Under the pieces are notes generated by a model. The model worked only from the letters and a program-made list of their open reading frames with translations, did no database searches and was not told the origin of the DNA. The translations under genes were made by a program, and so were the position numbers. From assembly GCA_013203655.1 (NCBI GenBank), contig JABMPN010000059.1:1-36039 (forward strand): a stretch of 36,039 nucleotides of DNA, read 5' to 3'. Below, piece by piece: positions 27,221-34,756 of this stretch. Source of the DNA: Cyanobacteria bacterium bin.51 (GTDB lineage Bacteria; Cyanobacteriota; Cyanobacteriia; PCC-6307; Cyanobiaceae). How positions within the stretch are numbered: position 1 is the stretch's first letter; each line of letters opens with the position of its first letter.

Positions 27221-27550
27221 ATGGATCCTGCTTCCCTGTCCGTCTCCCAGAAGGTCCAGTTGCTGGTCAAGGCGCTGAATGGGGCGAAACGCACCAATGA
27301 AGCCCTGGCCACCTGTGCCGACGGCGAGGCCATGGTGGAGGTTCTGCTCGAGGCTTCCGCCAAGCTTGGCCTGCGCCTGAGCCGTGCCGACCTGCTCGCC
27401 ACCCCGCCGATCCGTGACTGGGTCTGGTGGAAAAACAAGGAAGCGCTGTTGACGATCGGTGATCAACGCCCCCGCCATCAGCAGGATGGCCGGGACCAGA
27501 AGAAGGAGTCAGCACCTGAGGGCCGTCGCCGCTTTCTGGGCTTGTTCTGA
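27221..27550 (+). CDS. Nif11-like domain small protein
   Basis: A 109-residue protein. The first 80 residues resemble the Nif11 leader-like domain common in cyanobacteria: a helical start (SVSQKVQLLVKALNGAK), a middle acidic turn with Ala-Asp-Gly-Glu, and a second helix with LGLRLSRADLL. An additional WVWWKN segment and a basic, low-complexity tail (HQQDGRDQKKES...RRRFLGLF) follow. There is no Gly-Gly leader cleavage site and no modification enzyme nearby, so it is unlikely to be a peptide precursor. Function is unknown. It is divergent from the phosphatase-recCBD unit, with a 125-bp gap. Confidence 0.6.
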   Translation: MDPASLSVSQKVQLLVKALNGAKRTNEALATCADGEAMVEVLLEASAKLGLRLSRADLLATPPIRDWVWWKNKEALLTIGDQRPRHQQDGRDQKKESAPEGRRRFLGLF

Positions 27551-27666
27551 GGAGCTTGTTCAGAACGCAAGCGACGGCAGAGACAACGGATTTCATGAAT
27601 CTCTTCAGGAATTCCAGGGGATCTGAGGTCTCGGGCCACCCGGGGATCTGCCACAATGGATGGGAG

Positions 27667-27846
27667 ATGCGTCAGCAAGTCAACACTTTGATCGCCACCA
27701 ATCTCCATTGGCAGCCCAATGGTGAACTCCACCCCGAAGATCTTGAGCGCCTTCGCGAACGCCTCCTGAGCGATCAGGCTCTGGATGCCTGCCAACAAAG
27801 GGTTCTGGCCGGCTGGATGGTGGAGAAGCAGCAGCAGGCCGCCTAG
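27667..27846 (+). CDS. Small hypothetical protein, 59 residues
   Basis: From the ATG at 27667 it encodes 59 hydrophilic residues, probably helical (HPEDLERLRERLLSDQALDACQQRVLAGWMVEKQ). It has no recognisable family, signal peptide or membrane helix. The GGGAG at 27662-27666 directly adjoins the ATG and is too close for a good ribosome-binding site. The stop overlaps the convergent ycf54 stop within CTAG, so both genes end in the same four bases. The in-frame extension to 27556 has unrelated composition and is less likely. Confidence 0.6.
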   Translation: MRQQVNTLIATNLHWQPNGELHPEDLERLRERLLSDQALDACQQRVLAGWMVEKQQQAA

Positions 27847-28178
27847 GCCGAGGTGGCCAGGGGATCGGGTATGGATGCGCTGGGAGCCTTAAAACTGCCT
27901 TTGGCCACGAATTCAAGGCGCAATTTCAGGAAGTCGATGAATTTGGGATCGGTCGAGACCACCGCTGCGCTGGGGTTTGGCACGGTGCTCGCCAGGGCCT
28001 GAAGTTCGCTGGCGGCCAGGAAGGCAGGCGAGCGGATCAGCCAGAAGTCGATCGGTTTGTTGAGTTCCGCGTAGTGACGGACCCGCTCGCGCAGCACTTC
28101 CTCCAGCGGTTCCTCGACCGTGAGGAAGGCGGCGCTGGCGGCCACGAAGAAATAGGTGCAGGCAGAAGGGTCACTCAT
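27843..28178 (-). CDS. ycf54: Ycf54 (Mg-protoporphyrin monomethyl ester cyclase factor)
   Basis: Accessory protein needed for the aerobic cyclase that forms ring E of chlorophyll. The 111 residues align with Synechocystis Slr1780/Ycf54 over nearly the full length: [53 protein letters not shown] and the C-terminal [11 protein letters not shown]. The ATG at 28178 overlaps the pdxJ stop as ATGA, so translation is coupled to pdxJ. The stop shares CTAG with the convergent 59-residue gene. It is a soluble protein that works at the thylakoid with the membrane-bound cyclase. Confidence 0.93.
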   Translation of the reverse strand: MSDPSACTYFFVAASAAFLTVEEPLEEVLRERVRHYAELNKPIDFWLIRSPAFLAASELQALASTVPNPSAAVVSTDPKFIDFLKLRLEFVAKGSFKAPSASIPDPLATSA

Positions 28179-28924
28179 GGGCAGAGGCCACCGAACAGGG
28201 GGTCACGGCGCGGATTCTGGACCAGCGCCTTCATCTGTTTCACCGCTTCTTGCAGGCCTACAGCCAGGGCGCGAGCCACGATCGTATGGCCGATGTTCAA
28301 TTCCTCGATTCCCTCGATGGCCGCGATCGACTCCACGTTCTGGTAAGTGAGGCCGTGCCCGGCATTCACCCGCAGCCCCAGCTGGCCAGCTAACGACGTG
28401 CCCTCACGCAGGCGAGCGAGTTGCAGGGGTTGCTGGGCCCAGGCCGCATCGGCGTAGGCACCGGTGTGTAGCTCCACCCAACGGGCTGCGCAGGCCCGGC
28501 TGGCATCCAGCTGGGCGGGCTCTGGATCGATGAACAGGCTCACCGGGATGGCGGCCGCCTGCAGACGTTGCACCAGGGCCGCCAGTGGTGCGAGCTGGGC
28601 GGCCACATCGAGCCCTCCTTCGGTGGTCACTTCCTCCCGTTTTTCGGGCACCAGGGTGACCATGTCGGGGCGGATGCTCAGGGCGATGGCCTCCATCTCC
28701 GCCGTGGCGGCCATCTCCAGGTTCAGGCGGCTGCGCACGGTGGAGCGCAACAGTTCCAGATCCCTGAGCTGGATGTGGCGGCGGTCCTCGCGCAGGTGCA
28801 CGGTGATCCCATCCGCTCCACCCAGTTCTGCCAGCAGCGCCAGACTGACCGGATCGGGTTCCTGAGCCCTACGGGCCTGGCGCACATTGGCGATGTGATC
28901 GATATTCACGCCAAGGCTGGCCAT
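28175..28924 (-). CDS. pdxJ: Pyridoxine 5'-phosphate synthase PdxJ
   Basis: Condenses 1-deoxyxylulose 5-phosphate with 3-amino-2-oxopropyl phosphate to form pyridoxine 5'-phosphate in the vitamin B6 pathway. From the ATG at 28924 it has 249 residues, the normal size. Conserved stretches are [28 protein letters not shown], the central [33 protein letters not shown] and [11 protein letters not shown], which carry the substrate and catalytic residues. An upstream in-frame extension to 29191 has unrelated composition and is rejected. It is followed by ycf54 with a four-base overlap, and is divergent from plsC. Confidence 0.96.
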   Translation of the reverse strand: MASLGVNIDHIANVRQARRAQEPDPVSLALLAELGGADGITVHLREDRRHIQLRDLELLRSTVRSRLNLEMAATAEMEAIALSIRPDMVTLVPEKREEVTTEGGLDVAAQLAPLAALVQRLQAAAIPVSLFIDPEPAQLDASRACAARWVELHTGAYADAAWAQQPLQLARLREGTSLAGQLGLRVNAGHGLTYQNVESIAAIEGIEELNIGHTIVARALAVGLQEAVKQMKALVQNPRRDPLFGGLCP

Positions 28925-29051
28925 GGCAAAGATCAAGGACTGGATCGATCCTATGGATCGACCTCGTACCGCTGCGGCAACTGCACGAGCGCTGGATCGA
29001 TGCAGGGCTTGGCCCCCTAGCTTTTTAAGCATTAGGTAACGGCAGACAGCA

Positions 29052-29807
29052 GTGAATCCGCGGGAGGAGGTCCTCGATGCAGCGGCGGTCCCGGTCGCTT
29101 CGCCCTCAACTGACCGCACCCTGCTGCGCCGTGAGCGTCGGCTCTGCTCGGGTATCAGCCCCGCCTGGGCTCCCCTGGCCATGGCTTGCACCCAGGATCT
29201 GGCCTTGCCCTTTCAGTTCCGCTCCATCGAGGTGATCGGAGCCCATCACCTGCCCCATCACGGGGCGGTGCTGCTCGCCCCCACCCACCGGGCTCGCTGG
29301 GATGCCTTGCTGCTTCCCAGGGCCGCCGGCCGCCGCGTCAGTGGACGTGATTGCCGCTTCATGGTGACCCGCACTGAAATGAAGGGGATCCAGGGCTGGT
29401 TTCTGCAACGGCTGGGCTGCTTCCCCGTTGACCAGGGCAAGCCGGGAACCACCACGTTGCGCTATGCGGTGGATCTGCTGGCGGCAGGCCAGCAGCTGGT
29501 GGTGTTTCCTGAAGGTCAGATCCGGCGCCAGGATGGGCCGATCCGGCTCCATCAGGGTCTGGCCCGGCTGGCGGTACTTGCCGCTAGCCAGGATGTGGTG
29601 GTTCAGGTTGTGCCTGTGGGTATCGGCTACGGCCAGGTCAGACCCAAGCGGCGCAGCCGTGCGGCCCTGTGTTTCGGATCCGTGCTCCGTGTCAATGGCC
29701 AGGGTCGATCAGCGGTGAAGGCCCTCAATGAAGATCTGGCCGAGGCGATGCAATCAGCCGAAGAAGAGGCCCGCCAGGCGGTGGGGCGTCCGTTCCTGTC
29801 CCCTTAG
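29052..29807 (+). CDS. 1-Acyl-glycerol-3-phosphate acyltransferase (PlsC family)
   Basis: Membrane-associated enzyme that acylates lysophosphatidate to phosphatidate in glycerolipid synthesis. The HX4D catalytic pair is visible as His79 and Asp84 in THRARWDAL, and the substrate-binding FPEG motif near residue 153 (VVFPEGQI). Length 251 is normal. The start is a GTG at 29052; an in-frame Met at about residue 44 comes only shortly before the catalytic block. The short distance from pdxJ suggests divergent promoters in 28925-29051. The next gene begins 28 bp downstream on the same strand. Which of the cell's several acyltransferases this is cannot be said. Confidence 0.88.
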   Translation: MNPREEVLDAAAVPVASPSTDRTLLRRERRLCSGISPAWAPLAMACTQDLALPFQFRSIEVIGAHHLPHHGAVLLAPTHRARWDALLLPRAAGRRVSGRDCRFMVTRTEMKGIQGWFLQRLGCFPVDQGKPGTTTLRYAVDLLAAGQQLVVFPEGQIRRQDGPIRLHQGLARLAVLAASQDVVVQVVPVGIGYGQVRPKRRSRAALCFGSVLRVNGQGRSAVKALNEDLAEAMQSAEEEARQAVGRPFLSP

Positions 29808-29835
29808 AGTCGCCGCGAATGTACGCAGATCCAAC

Positions 29836-30381
29836 GTGCGCCGGCCCCATGCCGCCCTTGGCCTAGCCCTGGCTGCCGCCATCCTTCCCCTCTTCCCCGC
29901 CCCGGGGGTTCTGGCCCAGAACGAGCCTCCCAAGGTTCTGGAAGGAACAGGCATCAGTTTCAACCTGGCTTCGATCAATGCCTTGCTGGCCCGGGGGGAT
30001 GCCGCCGTCAGCCGCGGTGACCTCGCCGCCGCCCGTAAGGACTACGACCTGGCCAGGGATGTCAGCCTGCGCCTGCTGGGTCTCTACCGCGACTTGAGTG
30101 GGGCCTTCCGTGGCCTCGACGCGCGGATTCCCAGGGAGATGGACCAGAAAGGTCGCGAAGCCCTGGAGCTCCTGGCCCAATCCAACCTGCGCCTGGCGGC
30201 CCTGCTGCGGCGCCAGAACGAACCGGAAGTGGCTGTCCCCCTGCTTGTCGAGGTGGTCAGGGTGATGACGCCGGCCCGCGAGGAAGGTCGCAGGGCTTAC
30301 CAGGCTTTGGTGGAGCTTGGTTTCACGACCACTCCCTACACCGCTGGTACGCCAGCCCCTGGGACGACCCCAGCCAACTGA
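29836..30381 (+). CDS. Exported hypothetical protein
   Basis: A 181-residue protein from the GTG at 29836, with a signal peptide: Arg-rich start, hydrophobic ALGLALAAAILPLFP and cleavage after VLA (about 30). The mature protein is helical and contains a TPR-like stretch (LLARGDAAVSRGDLAAARKD, then RLLGLYRDLS). It ends with a proline/threonine-rich tail (TAGTPAPGTTPAN). The function is unknown and no catalytic motif is visible. It likely acts in the periplasm or thylakoid lumen as a binding or scaffold protein. It follows plsC by 28 bp and precedes bolA by 67 bp on the same strand. Confidence 0.78.
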   Translation: MRRPHAALGLALAAAILPLFPAPGVLAQNEPPKVLEGTGISFNLASINALLARGDAAVSRGDLAAARKDYDLARDVSLRLLGLYRDLSGAFRGLDARIPREMDQKGREALELLAQSNLRLAALLRRQNEPEVAVPLLVEVVRVMTPAREEGRRAYQALVELGFTTTPYTAGTPAPGTTPAN

Positions 30382-30448
30382 ACCGCCAGCCAGCCAGAAT
30401 TGGGCGGGGAGCTTCTAGATTCCAGCTCAAAGCAGACAGGAGTTCGCA

Positions 30449-30682
30449 ATGGTCCTACCGGATCAGGTCAGGTTGGCCATCTGTGGCAGCCTTCCGGACG
30501 CCCAGGTTGAAGTCGACGACCTCACCGGAGGTGGAGATCATCTTCAAGTGAAGGTGGTGTCATCAGCTTTTACCGGCCTTTCCCGGATCAAGCAGCACCA
30601 GTTGGTCTACGGCGCCCTTCGCAGCGAACTGGCCAGCGAAGCCATCCATGCCCTGGCTCTGCAGACGGCTCCTCCAGCCTGA
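30449..30682 (+). CDS. BolA-family protein
   Basis: A 77-residue BolA-type protein with the conserved fold: the [11 protein letters not shown] strand region and [15 protein letters not shown] with invariant His50, which ligates a 2Fe-2S cluster together with a CGFS glutaredoxin. AGGAG lies five bases before the ATG, a strong ribosome-binding site. The monothiol glutaredoxin gene follows after 65 bp. Such BolA/Grx pairs are widely linked and form iron-sulfur heterodimers used in cluster handling and iron signalling. It is cytoplasmic. Confidence 0.92.
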   Translation: MVLPDQVRLAICGSLPDAQVEVDDLTGGGDHLQVKVVSSAFTGLSRIKQHQLVYGALRSELASEAIHALALQTAPPA

Positions 30683-30702
30683 GCACACCTCCAATCCACC
30701 GA

Positions 30703-30746
30703 TCACCCACACACACCAGACCACTCACCCACACACACCAGACCAC
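30703..30746 (+). repeat. Perfect 22-bp tandem repeat in the grxD leader
   Basis: Two exact, adjacent 22-base copies (30703-30724 and 30725-30746) of a C/A-rich unit beginning TCACCCACAC and ending CAGACCAC. One base separates the second copy from the grxD ATG. The stretch holds almost no G, so it offers no Shine-Dalgarno sequence and would be unstructured RNA. Confidence 0.97.
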
Positions 30747-30747
30747 C

Positions 30748-31071
30748 ATGGACAGCGCCGTCGAGCAACGGATCAAGACTTTGGTTGGCAGCAGCACTGT
30801 CGTTGTCTTCATGAAGGGCACGAAGCTGATGCCGCAATGCGGCTTCTCGAACAACGTCGTTCAGATCCTCAATGCCCTGAGCGTGCCGTTCGAAACCTTC
30901 GACGTTCTCTCTGACCCGGAGATCCGCCAGGGCATCAAGGATTTCTCCGACTGGCCGACGATTCCGCAGGTTTATCTCAATGGCGAGTTCATGGGTGGAT
31001 CGGACATCTTCATTGAGATGTACAACTCCGGTGAGCTGCGCGAAACATTTGCCGTGGCCCTGGCTTCTTAG
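30748..31071 (+). CDS. grxD: Monothiol CGFS glutaredoxin (Grx4/GrxD type)
   Basis: A 107-residue monothiol glutaredoxin that binds a glutathione-ligated 2Fe-2S cluster and partners BolA. The active site is PQCGFS with Cys31. Other family marks are FMKGTK (Lys23), DWPTIPQVYLNGEFMGGSDI (the cis-Pro and glutathione-binding loop) and the C-terminal helix SGELRE. It is expected to act in iron-sulfur transfer and iron sensing in the cytoplasm. The start ATG at 30748 is preceded only by the C/A-rich tandem repeat and has no Shine-Dalgarno sequence, so translation may depend on an unstructured leader or on coupling with bolA. Confidence 0.96.
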   Translation: MDSAVEQRIKTLVGSSTVVVFMKGTKLMPQCGFSNNVVQILNALSVPFETFDVLSDPEIRQGIKDFSDWPTIPQVYLNGEFMGGSDIFIEMYNSGELRETFAVALAS

Positions 31072-31098
31072 TCAGCCGGTTCAGCTTCCCTCTGATTC

Positions 31099-31136
31099 GT
31101 CGGGGTAGTCCAGGGCCCTAATAAGCCCTCCCCGAC
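31099..31136. terminator. Bidirectional terminator-like hairpin after grxD
   Basis: GTCGGGG (31099-31105) pairs perfectly with CCCCGAC (31130-31136), and inside AGGGC (31112-31116) pairs with GCCCT (31125-31129), leaving a six-base bulge on one side and an AT-rich loop. It sits between the convergent grxD and the 31118 gene and overlaps the last codons of the latter. No long T-run follows on either side. Confidence 0.55.
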
Positions 31137-31387
31137 TCGTAGAGGGTGTTCAGGCCCCCTTCCGGGCCGATGAAAGACGAAGGATCGAGAATCCAGCGAT
31201 CGATCAGTTCTTCCAGACGTCGCTGCGACTGGGCGTCAAGGACGGAGGTTCGACGCAGGGCATGCAGGTAGCCATCGGCGTAGAGCCGCAGCTCCGAAGG
31301 GCTGTGATACCGGCTCACCAAGCCCTGGCAGGCATCGCAAAGCGACTGAAAGTGGCGGATGGCTTCGGGATTCTGGAGCGCGGTCAT
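31118..31387 (-). CDS. Small cyanobacterial conserved-type protein, 89 residues
   Basis: An 89-residue soluble protein, helical throughout: FQSLCDACQGLVSRYH, ELRLYADGYLHALRR, DAQSQRRLEELIDRWI. It looks like a small cyanobacterial family of unknown function, but I cannot name it reliably. The ATG at 31387 fits the composition; the longer frame to 31504 overlaps the divergent regulator gene and is rejected. It is convergent with grxD across the hairpin at 31099-31136 and divergent from the response regulator, with 84 bp between starts. Confidence 0.65.
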   Translation of the reverse strand: MTALQNPEAIRHFQSLCDACQGLVSRYHSPSELRLYADGYLHALRRTSVLDAQSQRRLEELIDRWILDPSSFIGPEGGLNTLYESGRAY

Positions 31388-31471
31388 GGCAAGGGGTCGG
31401 GAGTGGAAGCGCCGGTTAGTTCGATACCAGCCTAATAAGCGAGTAGCCTGAGTGTTCCCCATGGATGTCGT

Positions 31472-32287
31472 GTGGAGCCAAGGCCGAGCCAGAATCCTGA
31501 ACACGGTGCGTCGGTGGCCGGCCCAGCAGGGCTGGAGCGGCGTCAGGGTGCTTCAGCACTCAAGCGCATCCTTGTAGTTGAGCCCCATCCCACCCTGCGT
31601 ACCGTGCTGGCCCAGCGCCTGCGTCAGGACGGTTATCTGGCGGCTGCTGTGGCCTCTCCTGCTGAAGCGCTTCAGCTTTGTGAGGATCAGATGCCGGATC
31701 TGCTGGTCAGTGCCGAGTTGCTCGAGGAGAGTTCAGCCCTCAGCCTGGCTGCCCATCTGCGCTGCCCGGTGATGGTGCTGACGGCACGAACCGGTGCGGA
31801 TCCGGTGGTAGCGATGCTGGATGCCGGTGCCGACGACGTCCTACGCAAGCCGTTCGGCCTGGAAGAATTGGCGGCCCGTTGCCGAAGCCTGCTGCGGCGC
31901 AGTGGCAGTGGTCTGCAGGAGAGGGTCTGCGTTGGCCCCCTGGAGGTTCACCTGCTGTTGCGCCAAGTGATGTTGCGTGACCAGCCCGTCGAACTCAGTC
32001 CCCGCGAGTTTGCCTTGCTCTGCGCACTGCTGATGCCGCCGGGGATGGTTCGCAGCCGCCAGGAACTTCTGCGCATGGCCTGGCCACCGTTCAGCGGAGG
32101 CCCACGCTCCGTGGATACCCAGGTTCTCACTTTGCGGCGCAAGCTGGAGTTGGCCGGTCTTGGTGAAGGGGGAGGGATTGAAACGGTGCGCCAGCAGGGC
32201 TATCGCTTCAGCCTCGAAACCCTGCCGGACGCTAACAATTCACTGACGGACAGCCCTCCGCTGCGTCAGGTTGCCAACGCCAGTTGA
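31472..32287 (+). CDS. OmpR/PhoB-type response regulator with degenerate receiver
   Basis: A DNA-binding regulator of 271 residues from the GTG at 31472: a 30-residue non-conserved start, a receiver domain (about 31-143) and a winged-helix trans_reg_C domain (about 152-250) with SPREFALLCALL and RSVDTQVLTLRRKLE. The receiver is atypical. The phosphoacceptor Asp is replaced by Ala81 (DLLVSAELL against DLMVLDLML in OmpR), and the acidic pair after the first strand reads Glu-Pro (VVEPHP). The conserved Thr (LTAR) and Lys126 (LRKPF) remain. It therefore probably works without classical phosphorylation. No kinase gene adjoins. The N-terminal extension may be absent if a later start is used, because homology begins at LKRILVVEPHP. 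Confidence 0.9.
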   Translation: MEPRPSQNPEHGASVAGPAGLERRQGASALKRILVVEPHPTLRTVLAQRLRQDGYLAAAVASPAEALQLCEDQMPDLLVSAELLEESSALSLAAHLRCPVMVLTARTGADPVVAMLDAGADDVLRKPFGLEELAARCRSLLRRSGSGLQERVCVGPLEVHLLLRQVMLRDQPVELSPREFALLCALLMPPGMVRSRQELLRMAWPPFSGGPRSVDTQVLTLRRKLELAGLGEGGGIETVRQQGYRFSLETLPDANNSLTDSPPLRQVANAS

Positions 32288-32288
32288 G

Positions 32289-32864
32289 TCAGCCGATTCT
32301 CGCCAACTCGAACAGTCGGTCTGGTGCCAAGGCGAAGGTGAGCAGCTCCCCGCCGAGCAGCAGCCCACTCAGAGCAGCCAGGGTCCAGTAGGTCCAGGGA
32401 GGGGTGAGGCGTTGAATTGTGGTGGTCTTCAGACCGGTGGCCGCCTCGAAGCGAATCAAGAAGTCTTCGAATCGCGCCACCCTCTGGGGCAGCAGGAAGG
32501 ACATCCGGTCTTTGGCCATGACATAATACACCGTTCCGTTCTGACTGGTGCTGACGGGCACCAGCGCCCTGATATCAGGCCATGACAACTTCCAGCCGCG
32601 GCGTAAGAACCAGCGGCACCATTGTGGATGGCTGACGCGGATGCCATCGCCATCGAGAAGCGCTTCTTCGCTCAGCAGGGCCAGGACCAAGGCCAGACCA
32701 AGGGGCAGGGCGGCGAGCAACCAAGGCTGTAATGGATCAGGAGCCAGCAGCGGCAGGGGTAGCACCAAGGCCAGATACAGCGTGATCAGCGTGAGGCGGA
32801 TCAGGGGAGCGATGGGGTAGCGGTGCGGAAGCGAATCAGTAGGGGCGGTCGCTGCTTCAACCAT
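32289..32864 (-). CDS. Membrane protein of unknown function, 191 residues
   Basis: From the ATG at 32864 the protein has two closely spaced membrane helices (about 26-62: TLITLYLALVLPLPLL and PWLLAALPLGLALVLALL). A soluble middle part with a PH-like strand pattern follows (GIRVSHPQWCRWFLRRGWKLSW, DIRALVPVSTS, VYYVMAKDRMSFLLP), then a final helix (TYWTLAALSGLLLGGELL). The family was not recognised by name. The start overlaps the preceding small gene's stop by eight bases (ATGGTTGA), so the two are coupled. It ends one base after the convergent regulator's stop, leaving no room for a separate terminator. Confidence 0.75.
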   Translation of the reverse strand: MVEAATAPTDSLPHRYPIAPLIRLTLITLYLALVLPLPLLAPDPLQPWLLAALPLGLALVLALLSEEALLDGDGIRVSHPQWCRWFLRRGWKLSWPDIRALVPVSTSQNGTVYYVMAKDRMSFLLPQRVARFEDFLIRFEAATGLKTTTIQRLTPPWTYWTLAALSGLLLGGELLTFALAPDRLFELARIG

Positions 32865-33120
32865 CTCCTGGACGGACCGATCCACCCCTGGTTCCAAACG
32901 TTTCGGCTTCACGGCCTTTCCAGAAGTCACCGATGCGCATGAGATCTTGATGGGCATCTTGGATGCGACGCAGGTATTCGTCGCCGCCCATACCCGTCAG
33001 CTCTTTCTCTTCCTTCAACTTGCTGAGCCTGAGCTGCAGCAGCAGCCAGGGCTTGGTGATGGCACCCTGTTGCTCCAGGTAGCGGGCCAGCTCTTCGGGG
33101 GTGGGAGCGACAGCAGCCAT
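32857..33120 (-). CDS. Small hypothetical protein coupled to the membrane protein
   Basis: An 87-residue hydrophilic helical protein: EELARYLEQQGAITKPWLLL, LSKLKEEKELTGMGGDEYLRRI, AHQDLMRIGDFWKG. No signal peptide or membrane helix. I do not recognise the family, but the composition and the eight-base overlap with the following membrane-protein gene support a real gene. Start choice is between the ATG at 33120 and an in-frame ATG at 33141, which lies within a perfect dyad (33133-33147); the shorter form matches the gene's composition better. Confidence 0.65.
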   Translation of the reverse strand: MAAVAPTPEELARYLEQQGAITKPWLLLQLRLSKLKEEKELTGMGGDEYLRRIQDAHQDLMRIGDFWKGREAETFGTRGGSVRPGDG

Positions 33121-33132
33121 CGAATTTATTGC

Positions 33133-33147
33133 GAATTGCATCAATTC
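33133..33147. promoter_or_regulatory. Perfect dyad near the start of the 87-residue gene
   Basis: GAATTG (33133-33138), CAT, then CAATTC (33142-33147) is a perfect inverted repeat in an AT-rich patch between crtH and the small gene. On the minus strand a TAGAAT (-10-like) element overlaps its upstream arm. It is placed like an operator, but no regulator can be named. Confidence 0.35.
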
Positions 33148-33186
33148 TACAAATGCTCTGTTGCTTCTGTGGTTATTACAGCGGGA

Positions 33187-34707
33187 TCACTCGGGCAGAG
33201 CCCAGGGGTTGAGGCCGAGATCGGCGCCGACGCGGTGGCCACAGGCGAAACCGCTGAAGGCCACGGCGTTCAAGCCCTGGCCTGGAAAGCAGGAATCTCC
33301 GACGCTGTAGAGGTTTGGGATTCCGGTGCGGTTGAACGGCATCGGCAGCAAACCTGGCAGGCGAAGGGCGGGAATCGGCCCGTAGCTGCCCTGATGGCGG
33401 CCCAGAAAGCGGCGATGGCTGCGGGGCGTGCCCACTTCCCTGACGCTGATGGCCGCTCCAAGGCCGGGAAGGATCGCTTCGAGTCTGGAAATCAGCCGAT
33501 CGGCTGCCAGCTGCTTGGCCTCTTGATAGGCCGTTGGGGACAGGCCCTTCCAGGACTCCATGGCTGAGGGCGTGAAGGCATGGACGATGTGATGGCCGCC
33601 TGGCGCCAGATCCGGATCCAGCAGGGTGGGAATCGAAACAAACACCGTTCCCTGCTCGGCCTCCATCTCGGCCCACGATTCCAGCAGCAGATGGTGGCAG
33701 TGGCTGTCAGCTGGGATCACCCCGGCTTCCACCCCCAGATGGAGCGATAGGAAGGCAGGCGATGCCTTGTAACGCTTGCGCCATCTGTGTTCACGCGCTG
33801 GGATCTGGTCCGGTTCAATCAGGGAGCCGAAGGTGTCCCAGCGGGTGGCGTTGGAGATGACCCGCTTGGCCCTGATGGTTTCTCCCCCGGCAAGCTCGAT
33901 GCCCACGGCCTGGCCTTGCTCCAGCAGCACCCGCCGAACTCTGGATTTGTAGCGGATCTCGCCGCCATGGCGCTCCAGGCCATGGGCCAGCTTGACGGCG
34001 ATGCTGCCCACCCCTCCTTTCGGATAGTTGATTCCGCCGGCGTGGCGATCGGAGAAAACCATGCCGGCATTGATCATCGGCGTCAGATCCGCCGGCATCA
34101 CCGACCAGCAGAAGCACTCCATGTCGATGAACTTCAGCAGCGCCGCATCCTTGATGTGCCGGCGGGCCACAGTGCCGACATTGACCGGCAGCCAACGGGC
34201 CAGGCCCAGGCAGGCCAGGGGATGCTGAAGGAACACCTTGGCCAGATAGGCCGGGTCTTCAAGCGACAGCAGCGGCATCGCATCGAGACAGCGAAACACG
34301 CTCCAGCAGGTGTCGTAGAAGCGGCGGATGCCGCTGGCCTCATGGGGGAAGAGAGCTGATAGCCGCTCGATGAACGTGTCGTAATCGCGATCCACCGCCA
34401 CGGTGAGGCCTTCGGGCAGGTGGTATTCGAGCTGGGAGCGGTCGGGGATTGTCTCCTGCTGTTCGCCGACAGCTGCCAGGGCACGGGTGAGCAGGTTGGT
34501 GTGACCTTTTTCGCCGAAGCCGAAGATCATCGAGGCGCCCACGTCAAAGGTGTAGCCCTCGCGCTCGAAACTGCCGCCGCTGCCGCCCGGGATGAGATAG
34601 CGCTCCAACACCAGCACGCGGGCGCCCTTGACCGCCAGCTGGGTGGCGGTGACCAGCCCACCGATGCCGGAGCCGATCACAATCGCGTCGTACTCGTGGC
34701 GATCCAA
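33187..34707 (-). CDS. crtH: Carotenoid isomerase CrtH (CrtI/CrtISO family)
   Basis: FAD-dependent cis-to-trans isomerase that converts poly-cis lycopene to all-trans lycopene in carotenoid synthesis at the thylakoid membrane. The 506 residues match the family. Visible are the Rossmann motif IVIGSGIGGL (about 10-19), LERYLIPGGSGGSFEREGYTF early on, the middle block FIDMECFCWSV, and INYPKGGVGSIA. The C-terminal FAD end reads NLYSVGDSCFPGQGLNAVAFSG. These favour CrtH over phytoene desaturase. The start is a TTG at 34707, as the frame has no ATG or GTG just upstream. It lies 49 bp after the amide hydrolase gene on the same strand. Confidence 0.93.
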   Translation of the reverse strand: MDRHEYDAIVIGSGIGGLVTATQLAVKGARVLVLERYLIPGGSGGSFEREGYTFDVGASMIFGFGEKGHTNLLTRALAAVGEQQETIPDRSQLEYHLPEGLTVAVDRDYDTFIERLSALFPHEASGIRRFYDTCWSVFRCLDAMPLLSLEDPAYLAKVFLQHPLACLGLARWLPVNVGTVARRHIKDAALLKFIDMECFCWSVMPADLTPMINAGMVFSDRHAGGINYPKGGVGSIAVKLAHGLERHGGEIRYKSRVRRVLLEQGQAVGIELAGGETIRAKRVISNATRWDTFGSLIEPDQIPAREHRWRKRYKASPAFLSLHLGVEAGVIPADSHCHHLLLESWAEMEAEQGTVFVSIPTLLDPDLAPGGHHIVHAFTPSAMESWKGLSPTAYQEAKQLAADRLISRLEAILPGLGAAISVREVGTPRSHRRFLGRHQGSYGPIPALRLPGLLPMPFNRTGIPNLYSVGDSCFPGQGLNAVAFSGFACGHRVGADLGLNPWALPE

Positions 34708-34756
34708 CGCAGTCTTTTTGCCTACAGGGCGCGACCCTAGGACCGAGACCAGTCGC

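Noticed and set aside
30661-30750. C/A-rich repeat as a CRISPR fragment
   Set aside because: The two copies are directly adjacent with no spacer and low complexity; this is a tandem duplication.
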